A DNA stretch of 64,000 bases, taken from Paraclostridium ghonii (lineage in GTDB: Bacteria; Bacillota; Clostridia; Peptostreptococcales; Peptostreptococcaceae). A program made the position numbers and the translations under genes. Under the pieces are notes generated by a model, which did no database searches, was not told where the DNA came from, and worked only from the letters and a program-made list of their open reading frames with translations. The DNA lies in contig NZ_JAKEDR010000001.1 of assembly GCF_023653455.1 (NCBI RefSeq), positions 1 through 64,000 on the forward strand, given 5' to 3'. Each line of letters starts with the position of its first letter. The first letter of the stretch is position 1. Below are positions 8,356-17,100 of the stretch, one piece after another.

Positions 8356-8373
8356 TTGAAATCTTACTCCTTT

Positions 8374-8844
8374 TTATTTATTTTGCCACGGGAAAAAAGC
8401 CTTGCTTTCTAACTCTTTTTTCATATTAGCATCTATGTCTACATTGTTAGGTGCTAATATAAATATTGCCTTAGACACCTTTTGGATACTTCCATCTAAT
8501 ACATATACAGCACCATTCATAAAGTCAAATATAGATTTACGAGTAACAGAATCATCTAAATTTTCTAAATTAACTATTACAGCTCTTCTTTGCTTTAATT
8601 GATCAGCTATAGATGTAACTTCTTCGTATTTTTTAGGCTCTACTATTACAACTTTCATTTGTCCGGCTGTATGTATATTTACTATTTTATTGCTTTTAGA
8701 CTGAGCCATAGTTCCCATTCCACCACTTAAATCTTCTGACATCTCTACATCTTCTTCAATTTCCTCTACTTCATCATCCATAAAATCATCTTCTACTTCA
8801 TCTGTCATCCAATCTTTTATTTTACCTATGAAACCATTTCCCAT
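8374..8844 (-). CDS. sepF: SepF, FtsZ membrane anchor and division protein
   Basis: A division protein that binds membrane through an N-terminal amphipathic helix and FtsZ through its C-terminal DUF552 domain. The helix is near residues 1-13 (MGNGFIGKIKDWM). An acidic linker (about 15-40) follows, then the SepF domain (about 60-145) with VVIVEPKKYEE and AVIVNLENLD. I place the start at ATG 8844, where GGAGG has proper spacing; an upstream in-frame ATG at 8853 overlaps that ribosome-binding site. The division cluster in this window has no ftsA, so SepF may be the main FtsZ membrane tether. That last point is inference. Confidence 0.93.
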   Translation of the reverse strand: MGNGFIGKIKDWMTDEVEDDFMDDEVEEIEEDVEMSEDLSGGMGTMAQSKSNKIVNIHTAGQMKVVIVEPKKYEEVTSIADQLKQRRAVIVNLENLDDSVTRKSIFDFMNGAVYVLDGSIQKVSKAIFILAPNNVDIDANMKKELESKAFFPWQNK

Positions 8845-8872
8845 TATTAACATCCTCCATTATATATATTCA

Positions 8873-9577
8873 TTATTTTTTATTATAGTTTCTTTGTCCA
8901 AATATTGAAGTTCCAACTCTAACAAATGTAGCTCCTTCTTCAATAGCTATTCCAAAGTCATTACTCATTCCCATAGATAGTTCTTCCATAGACACATTGT
9001 TTATTTTTTCATTGTCTACTTTATTAGCTAAATCCCTTAGTCCCTTAAATACAAATCTTATTAAACTTTCATCAGCTGTACTAGGAGCCATAGTCATAAG
9101 TCCTTTAACTTTTATATTTGGATAATTATTTGATATAGTTTTTATAAAATCAATAGTATCTTCCTCAAGTATGCCGTGTTTACTTTCTTCTTTTGATATA
9201 TTTACTTGAACTAAACAATTTATTTGCTTGTCTATACTATTTGCTCTCTTTTGAATTTCATCACATAATGATAATCTGTCTATAGAATGTATCATATGTA
9301 CTTTATCAATTATATATTTTACTTTATTAGTTTGCAAACTTCCAATAAGGTGCCATTTCACTCTATCTCCTATTATTTCATACTTTCTAGCCAGTTCTTG
9401 TGGCTTATTCTCTCCTACATCAGTTATTCCATATTCTATAGCTTCATTAACAGCGTCTACATCTACTGTTTTTGTTACAGCTATAAGTTTAACATCTTTC
9501 TTATTCCTATCGGAAACTTTACAATAATCATTAATTTTTTTTTCTATATTGCTTATATTAGATTTTATAGAGCTCAT
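8873..9577 (-). CDS. yggS: YggS/YlmE-family pyridoxal-phosphate-binding protein
   Basis: A 234-residue alanine-racemase-fold protein that binds pyridoxal phosphate and affects vitamin B6 and amino-acid homeostasis; it has no proven catalytic activity in the family. The cofactor lysine lies in KLIAVTKTVD near residue 31. Further signatures are GENKPQEL, WHLIGSLQTNK and the C-terminal LSMGMSNDF. It overlaps nothing but is tightly packed: the HlyD-like gene ends 4 bases upstream and sepF follows after 28. Placement beside sepF is conserved in Firmicutes. Confidence 0.94.
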   Translation of the reverse strand: MSSIKSNISNIEKKINDYCKVSDRNKKDVKLIAVTKTVDVDAVNEAIEYGITDVGENKPQELARKYEIIGDRVKWHLIGSLQTNKVKYIIDKVHMIHSIDRLSLCDEIQKRANSIDKQINCLVQVNISKEESKHGILEEDTIDFIKTISNNYPNIKVKGLMTMAPSTADESLIRFVFKGLRDLANKVDNEKINNVSMEELSMGMSNDFGIAIEEGATFVRVGTSIFGQRNYNKK

Positions 9578-9581
9578 TTTA

Positions 9582-10805
9582 TCACCTGCTTTTGCTAATT
9601 TTTTTCCCTTTTGGATTTAATATCACTTCATCATAAATATTTATAGTCTTTATTCCATTTACACGATTTTTATAACAATCAATAACTATATATTCTTCAC
9701 TCTCATAAAAAGTTCCTTTTAATTCTACAAATTTCTCTTCCCCAGTTTCTGATATTGCATATACACCTTTTTTGCCATCTACTTCTACTAATGCATCTTT
9801 AGGAACTTGTAAGCCTTCGATTGATTTATATATTATATCAAATTCTTTAACTCTTGTATCGTAAATTTGTACATTTTGTTCACTTATAGCCAATATAACT
9901 ATATAGTCATTTCTATCTTTATATATATCATATACATTTGCATTTATTTTTTCAACGTCACTAGATAGAATAATTTTTTGTCCTAAATTTAATTTTTTTA
10001 CTTCTTTTTCATTACAACTTATAGCTACATATTGCTTTAAGTTATTTACTACCCTAGCAACAGGTTCTCCTTTTTTTACCTCTTTATCTTTTTTTATGTC
10101 TATATATTCTTCATTTGTATCTTCTATATCTGATTTTTTAATATCTCCAATACTCTCTATATTTAATTTTTTTTCATTATTATCAAATTTATATGAAACA
10201 ACGCCTGAGTTTTTAGCTTTAAACAATTGAGAATTGTCTTCAATTAAATTAGAAACTTTTTTTGCCTCATTCTCTTTACCTTCTAATGTTTTACTATTTA
10301 AATCACTACCTATTATTTCATTTTTATCATATATAAGTTTTGATAATTTCTTTAAATCATTATCTACATTTATATTTTTAGATAATAAATTATTCTGTAT
10401 GTTTGAACTGTATTTTTTTATACTCTCATTTATATTTTTTATATCTGATTTTACTATCTTTGTATTTCCACATTCTATATTAGATATATCCTTTTTTAGT
10501 TCATTTAGTGTATTTACCGTTTTATCATCTATATTGTCATTATAAATATATGCTACATCCTCATCTTTTTTTATTTTACTTCCTTCTTTTACACAATATT
10601 TTACACTTCCACTCATACTACTTTCTAATAAATATTCATCCCTTATTATTAATCCTTTTTTCTTAAAACTCTCTTTTACGACTTTATTCTCTAAAACTAA
10701 AGTATTTGTATTTTTTTTAATTATACCTCCTAATATATTAGATAATATATAAATACATATAAATAGTAAAATTATCTTAGTATAATTAATTTTTAATTTT
10801 TTCAA
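9582..10805 (-). CDS. HlyD-like membrane-anchored protein of the division cluster
   Basis: A 407-residue protein with one N-terminal membrane span (about residues 8-28) and a long extracytoplasmic region. The region after the anchor (about 35-90) looks like a biotinyl-lipoyl half-motif (SGSVKYCVKEGSKI). A Lys/Asn/Ser-rich, partly coiled-coil segment follows to about 190. A second half-motif and a beta-barrel-like C-terminus (GLQVPKDALVEVDGKKGVYAI) complete the HlyD/RND-adaptor layout. No ABC or RND transporter is adjacent. Related proteins occupy this position ahead of yggS-sepF in other Clostridia; their function is unknown. Its place suggests an envelope role at division, which is inference. 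Confidence 0.7.
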   Translation of the reverse strand: MKKLKINYTKIILLFICIYILSNILGGIIKKNTNTLVLENKVVKESFKKKGLIIRDEYLLESSMSGSVKYCVKEGSKIKKDEDVAYIYNDNIDDKTVNTLNELKKDISNIECGNTKIVKSDIKNINESIKKYSSNIQNNLLSKNINVDNDLKKLSKLIYDKNEIIGSDLNSKTLEGKENEAKKVSNLIEDNSQLFKAKNSGVVSYKFDNNEKKLNIESIGDIKKSDIEDTNEEYIDIKKDKEVKKGEPVARVVNNLKQYVAISCNEKEVKKLNLGQKIILSSDVEKINANVYDIYKDRNDYIVILAISEQNVQIYDTRVKEFDIIYKSIEGLQVPKDALVEVDGKKGVYAISETGEEKFVELKGTFYESEEYIVIDCYKNRVNGIKTINIYDEVILNPKGKKISKSR

Positions 10806-10888
10806 TATATATCCCCCTAAAAATAAGTATAATATTATATTTATTTCTTCAATATAAATACAACTCCTTCTTACTATTTTTATTAACT

Positions 10889-10920
10889 TAAAAAGGGCTA
10901 CATAAAGTAAGCCCTTTTAT
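10889..10920 (-). terminator. Intrinsic terminator downstream of the alanine symporter
   Basis: The stem AAAAGGGCT/AGCCCTTTT (10891-10899 and 10910-10918) has a 10-base loop. On the minus strand it ends in a short T tract, 6 bases past the symporter stop. Confidence 0.7.
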
Positions 10921-10925
10921 ATTTT

Positions 10926-12404
10926 CTAATTTGTATTTTTAGTTTTTTTCTCTATCCAAAAATCAGCATTTTTTATACCTAATTTTATTGGATCAAATAT
11001 TATCTCACTCCTAGGTATTCCAATTTTTTTCTGATATTCATAGTCTTTTAAGCATTTTATAGCAGTATTACTTAAAAGTAATATTGCTATTATATTTAAC
11101 CATGCCATAGCCCCAACACCTATATCTCCTAATGTCCATGCAAGACTAGCAGTCTTCATACATCCATTTCCAACTGAAAACAACATAAATACTCTTAGTA
11201 TATTTATAAATATTTTTTCTCCATTTCCGCTGTGTTTACTAAATATTTTTTTATTCAAATAAACCAAATTCACTTCTGCTATATAGTAATATGCCATTAT
11301 AGTTGTGAATGCAAAAAATAGTAAGGCTATTGCTACAAATGCAGACCCAAATCCAGGTACAAATTTATCTACCGCTGCCTGAGTATACATAGGTCCTATT
11401 TCAACACCTGGAAGATTTTCAATTAAATATCCACCTACACCATTTTCTACATTGTACGTTCCAGTTATAAGTATCATAAATGCTGTAGCTGAGCAGACAA
11501 ATAGTGTATCTACATATACAGAAAATGCTTGAACAAGCCCTTGCTTAGCAGGATGATTTACCTCTGCTGCCGCTGATGCATGAGGCCCTGTTCCTTGACC
11601 TGCTTCATTTGAATAAACACCTCTTTTAACCCCTATAGCTATGGTTGACCCTAATATACCTGCAAAAGCTTGTTCAAACCCAAATGCAGATTTAAATATA
11701 GTTGTAATTATCATAGGAACTTGATTTATATTTAAAATTATTATAATTAGAGCCATAAGTATATATACCAATCCCATAAAGGGAACTATTTTTTCAGCAG
11801 CCGAACTAATTCTTTTTATTCCTCCAAAAATTATAATTCCAAGTGCAGCCATTAATATTAAAGCTATAAAATTTTTTGATACTCCAAATGCATTATTTAT
11901 TCCACTAGCAATTGAGTTTGATTGTACTCCTGGTAAAAAGAACCCCATTGCAATAAGAGTAACTATTGCAAACAATATACCATACCATTTCATACCCAAT
12001 CCTTTTTCTATATAATAAGCAGGGCCTCCTCTATATTGCCCTTTATATTCTTCTTTATAAACTTGAGATAGTGTTGATTCTGCAAATGCAGATCCAGCTC
12101 CAAGAAAAGCTATAGCCCACATCCAAAATATAGCTCCCGGTCCTCCTAAAGCTATTGCCGTTGCAACCCCAGCTATATTTCCAGTACCTATACGACCTGC
12201 TAAGGATGTACATAATGCTTGAAACGATGATATACCTTGCTCCGATGTCTCTCCTTTAAATAATAATATTCCCATTTCTTTAATATTTCTAATTTGAGAA
12301 AATCTTGTTCTAAATGAAAAGTATAACCCTGCTACCAAACATAGCCCAACCAACCACGAGCTCCATATTATCTCATTCAATTTAAAAACTATAAATTCCA
12401 TCCT
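10926..12404 (-). CDS. Sodium:alanine symporter, AGCS family
   Basis: A polytopic transporter (492 residues) that couples alanine or glycine import to Na+ in this family. About 10-11 membrane spans are visible. Signatures include GRIGTGNIAGVATA near residue 67, AFLGAGSAFAEST near residue 97 and GVKRGVYSNEAGQGT near residue 258. I place the start at ATG 12404, preceded by AAAGGAG at good spacing; an in-frame ATG at 12419 overlaps that ribosome-binding site. It is a single-gene unit with its own terminator, separated from spoIVA by another terminator. The exact substrate (Ala, Gly or D-Ala) cannot be read from sequence. Confidence 0.9.
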   Translation of the reverse strand, partial: RMEFIVFKLNEIIWSSWLVGLCLVAGLYFSFRTRFSQIRNIKEMGILLFKGETSEQGISSFQALCTSLAGRIGTGNIAGVATAIALGGPGAIFWMWAIAFLGAGSAFAESTLSQVYKEEYKGQYRGGPAYYIEKGLGMKWYGILFAIVTLIAMGFFLPGVQSNSIASGINNAFGVSKNFIALILMAALGIIIFGGIKRISSAAEKIVPFMGLVYILMALIIIILNINQVPMIITTIFKSAFGFEQAFAGILGSTIAIGVKRGVYSNEAGQGTGPHASAAAEVNHPAKQGLVQAFSVYVDTLFVCSATAFMILITGTYNVENGVGGYLIENLPGVEIGPMYTQAAVDKFVPGFGSAFVAIALLFFAFTTIMAYYYIAEVNLVYLNKKIFSKHSGNGEKIFINILRVFMLFSVGNGCMKTASLAWTLGDIGVGAMAWLNIIAILLLSNTAIKCLKDYEYQKKIGIPRSEIIFDPIKLGIKNADFWIEKKTKNTN

Positions 12405-12496
12405 GTCATCTCCTTTCATTTTTCAGATAATTCTTAAAATTATGATAATATATTTATATACTTTGGTCAAGTCTTTATATAATAATTTTTCACAAA

Positions 12497-12536
12497 AAAT
12501 TAAAAGGTACATACATACGTATGTACCTTTTAATTT
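12497..12536 (-). terminator. Intrinsic terminator of spoIVA
   Basis: Perfect 18-base arms (12497-12514 and 12519-12536) with an ATAC/GTAT loop contain AAAAGGTACATAC and are followed by TTTTTTGTG on the minus strand. The outer base pairs reach into the spoIVA stop codon. Confidence 0.85.
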
Positions 12537-14007
12537 ATAAGATAATAGTTATTATATTTGAACAACCATCATTTATTATTTTTTGTAAAGTTTTTTGTAT
12601 CTTAACTCTTACATCATCTGGCATCATATATAGTTTGCTTTGTAGTTGGTCTTTTACTAAATCGTGTAATGATTTACCAAACATATTGTATTCCCATATT
12701 TCATTTGGATTCTCTTCAAACCCTTTAAGCAAGCTTTCTAACATTTCTTTACCTTGTTGCTCTGTTCCTACACCCGGAGAAATTTCAGTTGATATATCTG
12801 CTTTGATCATATGGATAGATCCTGCTTTCGCTCTTAATCTAACTCCGTATTGTTTCCCTTGTTTAACTATTTCTGGAACATCTAAAGTAAGTTCATCTAT
12901 GGTAGGTGCTACTAATCCATAACCTTTTTCTCTTACATCATTTAATGCTTCCTCAACCTTTTCATATTCTGTGTTAACTTTAGATAATCTAGTTACTAGG
13001 TTTAATAGTTCATATTCACCATCTATTTTAAACCCACTCTTTTCTTCTAAAACATTGTAGAATAAATCTTTTTTAGTTCCTAGATTTATACTTATTATTC
13101 CTTCTCCTAATTCTACATTGTCAACCTGAGTTTCATCTAAGAAATCTAAGTTTTCAAATCCATCTATTACAGTGTTTACATCTCTTATAACTCCAACTTC
13201 GTCTATACTATCTTTTATTGCACATATTATATTATTTTTTATCCAATGATTTTTTTCCAAACCTTCTATCCATTTAGGGAAGTTTATATTTATTTCATTT
13301 ATAGGGAAATCATATAATACATTTTCCATAACTTCTTCTATATCTTCTTCATCCATAGCTAGAACATTTAATGGTATTACAGGCTTATCATATTTTTCTT
13401 CTAATTCTCTTTTTAATTCTAAAGTTGACTCAGCATATGGATCTAATGTATTTAATACTATTACAAATGGTTTTTTAAGTTCTTTTAACTCATTTATTAC
13501 TCTTTCTTCAGGTATTGAGTATGAGTTTCTATCTATTTCAGTAATGCTTCCATCTGTAGTCATCACTATACCTATTGTTGAGTGATCTCTTATAACCTTC
13601 TTAGTACCTATTTCTGCTGCCTTTTCAAAGGTCATAGCTTCATTAGACCATGGTGTAGAAACTAATCTTTGTTTACCATCCTCTTCATGACCTAAAACTC
13701 CATCAACTATGTACCCAACACAATCAACCATTCTAACTTTCATCGAAACATTTTCTTTAATCTTTATCTCTACCCCATCAGCTGGAACGAATTTTGGTTC
13801 AACTGTCATAATAGTTTTTCCTGAACCACTTTGAGGTATTTCATCTTGTGTTCTTTCTCTTTTAAATTCATTTTCTATATTAGGTAATACTAATAATTCC
13901 ATGAATTTTCTTATAAATGTAGATTTTCCTGTTCTAACAGGCCCCACTACACCTACATATATATCCCCTTGAGTTCTTCTTGCTATGTCCTCATATATAT
14001 TATTCAT
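12535..14007 (-). CDS. spoIVA: Stage IV sporulation protein A (spore-coat ATPase)
   Basis: A 490-residue morphogenetic ATPase that polymerises on the outer forespore membrane and forms the basement layer on which the coat assembles. The Walker A GPVRTGKST lies at about residues 22-30. The TRAFAC-type P-loop domain occupies roughly 1-235, followed by the conserved middle and C-terminal domains (VGVIRDVNTV; APTIDELTLDVPEIV; EISPGVGTEQQGKEM). The length matches the family. The gene is monocistronic between two terminators. Its leader carries an inverted repeat that reaches its ribosome-binding site. In Bacillus, sigma-E drives it; I see a GCATATT word upstream but no convincing -10. Confidence 0.97.
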   Translation of the reverse strand: MNNIYEDIARRTQGDIYVGVVGPVRTGKSTFIRKFMELLVLPNIENEFKRERTQDEIPQSGSGKTIMTVEPKFVPADGVEIKIKENVSMKVRMVDCVGYIVDGVLGHEEDGKQRLVSTPWSNEAMTFEKAAEIGTKKVIRDHSTIGIVMTTDGSITEIDRNSYSIPEERVINELKELKKPFVIVLNTLDPYAESTLELKRELEEKYDKPVIPLNVLAMDEEDIEEVMENVLYDFPINEININFPKWIEGLEKNHWIKNNIICAIKDSIDEVGVIRDVNTVIDGFENLDFLDETQVDNVELGEGIISINLGTKKDLFYNVLEEKSGFKIDGEYELLNLVTRLSKVNTEYEKVEEALNDVREKGYGLVAPTIDELTLDVPEIVKQGKQYGVRLRAKAGSIHMIKADISTEISPGVGTEQQGKEMLESLLKGFEENPNEIWEYNMFGKSLHDLVKDQLQSKLYMMPDDVRVKIQKTLQKIINDGCSNIITIIL

Positions 14008-14017
14008 CTATAACCCT

Positions 14018-14059
14018 CCTGCATACAAATTCTTAATAAAGTATATTTTAATATGCAGG
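14018..14059 (-). repeat. Inverted repeat in the spoIVA leader
   Basis: Perfect 8-base arms CCTGCATA (14018-14025) and TATGCAGG (14052-14059) are separated by 26 bases. On the minus strand the second arm runs into the ribosome-binding site GCAGGAGGG. It could be a hairpin that masks initiation or a protein-binding dyad. Confidence 0.5.
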
Positions 14060-14079
14060 TTAATATTACAAAAATAAAA

Positions 14080-14106
14080 AAAAACTAGATTTAAAATCTA
14101 GTTTTC
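14080..14106 (-). terminator. Intrinsic terminator of the der-plsY-gpsA unit
   Basis: The stem AAAACTAGATTT/AAATCTAGTTTT is followed by TTTTTATTTTTG on the minus strand. The gpsA stop codon (14098-14100) lies inside the hairpin. Confidence 0.85.
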
Positions 14107-15111
14107 TTTTACTACCTCTTCAACTTCATGAGTTTTATTTCTCATCATTAACTCATCTACAACTTTATCTGGGTTAGATCCATTGTGAAGAACTGAGTAA
14201 ATAGCATTAGTTATAGGCATTTCTATATTTAAGTTTTTAGATACCTCATACGCAACTTCAGTTGCTGTTATTCCTTCTACTACCATTTTAACTTCTTTTA
14301 AAGTTTCTTCTAAGCTTTTTCCTTGCCCTATAAGTATACCTGCTCTTCTATTTCTACTATGCATACTTGTACATGTAACAATTAAATCTCCTATTCCTGA
14401 TAATCCAGAAAAAGTAGGTATTTTAGCTCCCATAGCAACTCCTAATCTGCTTATTTCTCTTATACCTCTAGTCATAAGAGCTGCTTTAGCATTATCCCCA
14501 TAACCTAATCCATCACATATACCTGCTCCAAATGCAATTATATTTTTCAACGCTCCACCTAATTCAACTCCAACTACATCTGGATTTGTATATACTCTAA
14601 ATTTAGGACTCATGAATGTATCTTGAACTTTTTCAGCAGTTCTTAAGTTTTCTGATGCTACAACTACAGTTGTAGGTATATCTCTTGAAACTTCTTCTGC
14701 ATGAGATGGCCCAGAAAGAACAACATATTCACACTCTGGAATTTCTTGTTCACACACTTCTGATAGTCTTAATCCGCTTCCTTTTTCCAAACCTTTTGCA
14801 ACATCAATTAATATTTGATTATTTTTTACAAACGGTTTAATTTGCTTACAAATGCTTCTTATAGCTTGCGAAGGAACAGCTAAAACTATCATAGAACTAC
14901 CTATTACCGATTCTTCTATATTGGTTGTAACTTTAATATTTGTGGGTATGTTTACATCTGGAAGATAGTCTCTATTTTCTCTAGTTCCATTTATTCTATT
15001 GCATTGATCTTCATTTAAAGTCCATATAGATACATCGTATCCTTTTTTTGCTACTACTAGAGCTAATGCTGTTCCCCAACTTCCAGCTCCTAATACACAA
15101 ATTTTTTCCAT
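14098..15111 (-). CDS. gpsA: NAD(P)-dependent glycerol-3-phosphate dehydrogenase
   Basis: A 337-residue cytosolic enzyme that reduces dihydroxyacetone phosphate to sn-glycerol-3-phosphate for phospholipid synthesis. The Rossmann signature GAGSWGTALA is at residues 7-16. AVPSQAIRS and LSGPSHAEEV follow. The catalytic lysine lies in ELGGALKNIIAFGAG near residue 190, and SRNRRAG-type residues (MHSRNRRAGIL) near 250. The length is normal. It is downstream of plsY, which uses its product, a common and functionally sensible pairing. Its stop codon is within the operon terminator. Confidence 0.97.
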   Translation of the reverse strand: MEKICVLGAGSWGTALALVVAKKGYDVSIWTLNEDQCNRINGTRENRDYLPDVNIPTNIKVTTNIEESVIGSSMIVLAVPSQAIRSICKQIKPFVKNNQILIDVAKGLEKGSGLRLSEVCEQEIPECEYVVLSGPSHAEEVSRDIPTTVVVASENLRTAEKVQDTFMSPKFRVYTNPDVVGVELGGALKNIIAFGAGICDGLGYGDNAKAALMTRGIREISRLGVAMGAKIPTFSGLSGIGDLIVTCTSMHSRNRRAGILIGQGKSLEETLKEVKMVVEGITATEVAYEVSKNLNIEMPITNAIYSVLHNGSNPDKVVDELMMRNKTHEVEEVVKEN

Positions 15112-15140
15112 ATAAACACCACCTAAATATACTTAAAGTA

Positions 15141-15746
15141 TTATTTTTTTTCTCCTAGTTTTCTTTCTGTTCCATTTAATAATCGCTTTATATTTTCTCT
15201 ATGTTTAAATATTGCTAATGCTGATAAAAATAAAGTAACCACTAATCCTTTATAATTTCCTATAAAAAGCATTATTATAGGAGATGTGGATATGCCAACT
15301 ACAGATCCTAGAGAAACATATTTTGTCGCATATACAATCAGTATAAAAAAGGCAAAACAACTTAATGCTATTATAGGATTTACAGCTATCATAGCTCCTA
15401 AAGATGTAGCGACTCCTTTACCTCCTCTAAATCCTATAAATATAGGCCAGTTATGCCCTATTACTACAAATACAACAGCTACATACGAAGCATTTATCAT
15501 ATCTATATGAGCTATAGTAGCTATCAATTTTGCTATTAATACTGCTATTACACCTTTTAACAAATCTCCTACAAATGTCATTATTCCAGCTTTTTTACCT
15601 AATGTTCTAAGTACATTTGTCGATCCTGCATTTCCTGAACCTTGAGTTCTTATGTCTACTCCCATCATTTTTTTAGCTATTATATATGATGTGGATATAC
15701 TTCCTATAAAGTACGCTATTAAAATAATAATTAGGTAATTAATCAT
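15141..15746 (-). CDS. plsY: Acyl-phosphate:glycerol-3-phosphate acyltransferase
   Basis: A 201-residue integral membrane acyltransferase that makes lysophosphatidic acid from acyl-phosphate and glycerol-3-phosphate. Five membrane spans are apparent. The three family motifs are present: GSISTSYI with RTQGSGNAGSTN (about 15-45), GHNWPIFIGFRGGKGVAT (about 98-115), and the C-terminal FKHRENIKRLLNGTE. A GGGGGG ribosome-binding site precedes the start. It lies between der and gpsA; GpsA supplies its substrate. Confidence 0.96.
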   Translation of the reverse strand: MINYLIIILIAYFIGSISTSYIIAKKMMGVDIRTQGSGNAGSTNVLRTLGKKAGIMTFVGDLLKGVIAVLIAKLIATIAHIDMINASYVAVVFVVIGHNWPIFIGFRGGKGVATSLGAMIAVNPIIALSCFAFFILIVYATKYVSLGSVVGISTSPIIMLFIGNYKGLVVTLFLSALAIFKHRENIKRLLNGTERKLGEKK

Positions 15747-15763
15747 TTCTTCCCCCCTAATAC

Positions 15764-17086
15764 CTATTTTCTTTTCTCTCTATAGTCAAACCATACAGGT
15801 GTACCCTCAAATCCAAAGTTCTCTCTTATCTTATTTTCAAGATATCTTTGATATGAGAAGTGAGTAAGTTGTTTATCATTTATAAATAATGTAAACTTAG
15901 GTGGTTGTGTTCCTGTTTGAGATCCATAGTATATCTTAAGTCTCTTACCTTTATCAGACGGTGGTTGGTTAAGAAGCACTGCTTCACCTATTACATCATT
16001 TAATGTTGATGTTGGAACTCTCTTAGCATGTTCTTCAGCTATATAAGTTACTGTTTCTAATATTTTATTCATTCTTTGATTTGTTTTTGCAGATACGAAT
16101 ACTATTGGCGCATAAGCCATAAACGGGAATTTTTCTCTTATATTTTTCGTATATAAACTCATAGTTTTATCATTTTTTTCTATTAGATCCCATTTATTTA
16201 TTACAAATAAACAAGCTTTACCTTCATCATGGGCAATACCTGCTACCTTTGTATCTTGCTCTGTTACACCTTGTTCTGCATCAATTACAATAAGTACTAC
16301 ATCAGCTCTATCAACAGCACTCATAGCTCTTATTACACTGTATTTTTCTACATTTTCATATATCTTACTTTTTCTTCTAAGTCCTGCTGTATCTATTAAA
16401 AGGAACTTATTATCTCCTTTTTCTAAATAAGTATCTATAGCATCTCTAGTGGTTCCTGCTATAGGACTTACTATAACTCTTTCTTCTCCTAGCATATTGT
16501 TTAATATAGAGGATTTCCCTGCATTAGGCTTACCTGTTATAGCAACTCTTATTATATCTTCGTCATACTCTGTGTCTAATCCTTCTGGGAAATTAGCTAC
16601 TACTTCATCAAGTAAGTCTCCAAGACCCATACTATTTGCACTAGATATTCCAAATGGTACTCCTAATCCTAATTCATAAAAATCATATACATTATCAAAT
16701 TGACTTTGACTATCTATTTTGTTTACTACTAATATTACAGGTGTCTTAGTTTTTCTAAGCATTTGTGCTACTTCTTTATCTGCTGCTGTAAGACCTGCTT
16801 TACCATCAACAACAAACATTATAACGTGAGCCATATCCATAGCAAGCATAGCTTGATTTCTCATTTGAGATAATATTATATCATCGCTATTAGGTTCTAT
16901 CCCCCCAGTGTCTACAAGTGTAAAATATTTATTTAACCATTCTACTTCTGTAAAAATTCTATCTCTTGTTACTCCTGGAGTATCCTCAACTATTGAAATT
17001 CTTTTTCCTGCTAACTTATTAAATAAAGTTGATTTTCCAACATTAGGTCTTCCAACTACTGCAACTACTGGTCTATTATCGTTCAT
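15764..17086 (-). CDS. der: Ribosome-assembly GTPase Der (EngA)
   Basis: A 440-residue GTPase with two tandem G domains that acts in 50S ribosomal subunit maturation. The first P-loop GRPNVGKST is near residues 12-20 with DTPG and NKID motifs. The second P-loop GKPNAGKSS is near residue 185, with DTAGLR and NKWD. The C-terminal KH-like domain holds PPKFTLFIND. An AAGGAGG site precedes the ATG. It is in the conserved der-plsY-gpsA order, with the DUF512 radical-SAM gene 14 bases upstream. Confidence 0.97.
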   Translation of the reverse strand: MNDNRPVVAVVGRPNVGKSTLFNKLAGKRISIVEDTPGVTRDRIFTEVEWLNKYFTLVDTGGIEPNSDDIILSQMRNQAMLAMDMAHVIMFVVDGKAGLTAADKEVAQMLRKTKTPVILVVNKIDSQSQFDNVYDFYELGLGVPFGISSANSMGLGDLLDEVVANFPEGLDTEYDEDIIRVAITGKPNAGKSSILNNMLGEERVIVSPIAGTTRDAIDTYLEKGDNKFLLIDTAGLRRKSKIYENVEKYSVIRAMSAVDRADVVLIVIDAEQGVTEQDTKVAGIAHDEGKACLFVINKWDLIEKNDKTMSLYTKNIREKFPFMAYAPIVFVSAKTNQRMNKILETVTYIAEEHAKRVPTSTLNDVIGEAVLLNQPPSDKGKRLKIYYGSQTGTQPPKFTLFINDKQLTHFSYQRYLENKIRENFGFEGTPVWFDYREKRK

Positions 17087-17100
17087 AATAACCTCCTTTT

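Noticed and set aside
9287-9598. Hydrophobic plus-strand frame antisense to yggS
   Set aside because: Tyr/Phe/Ile-rich content is the expected reverse-frame artefact of AT-rich coding DNA.
12521-12922. Plus-strand frame antisense to the spoIVA 3' end
   Set aside because: SpoIVA coding is certain here and the frame starts inside its terminator, with no promoter or ribosome-binding site.
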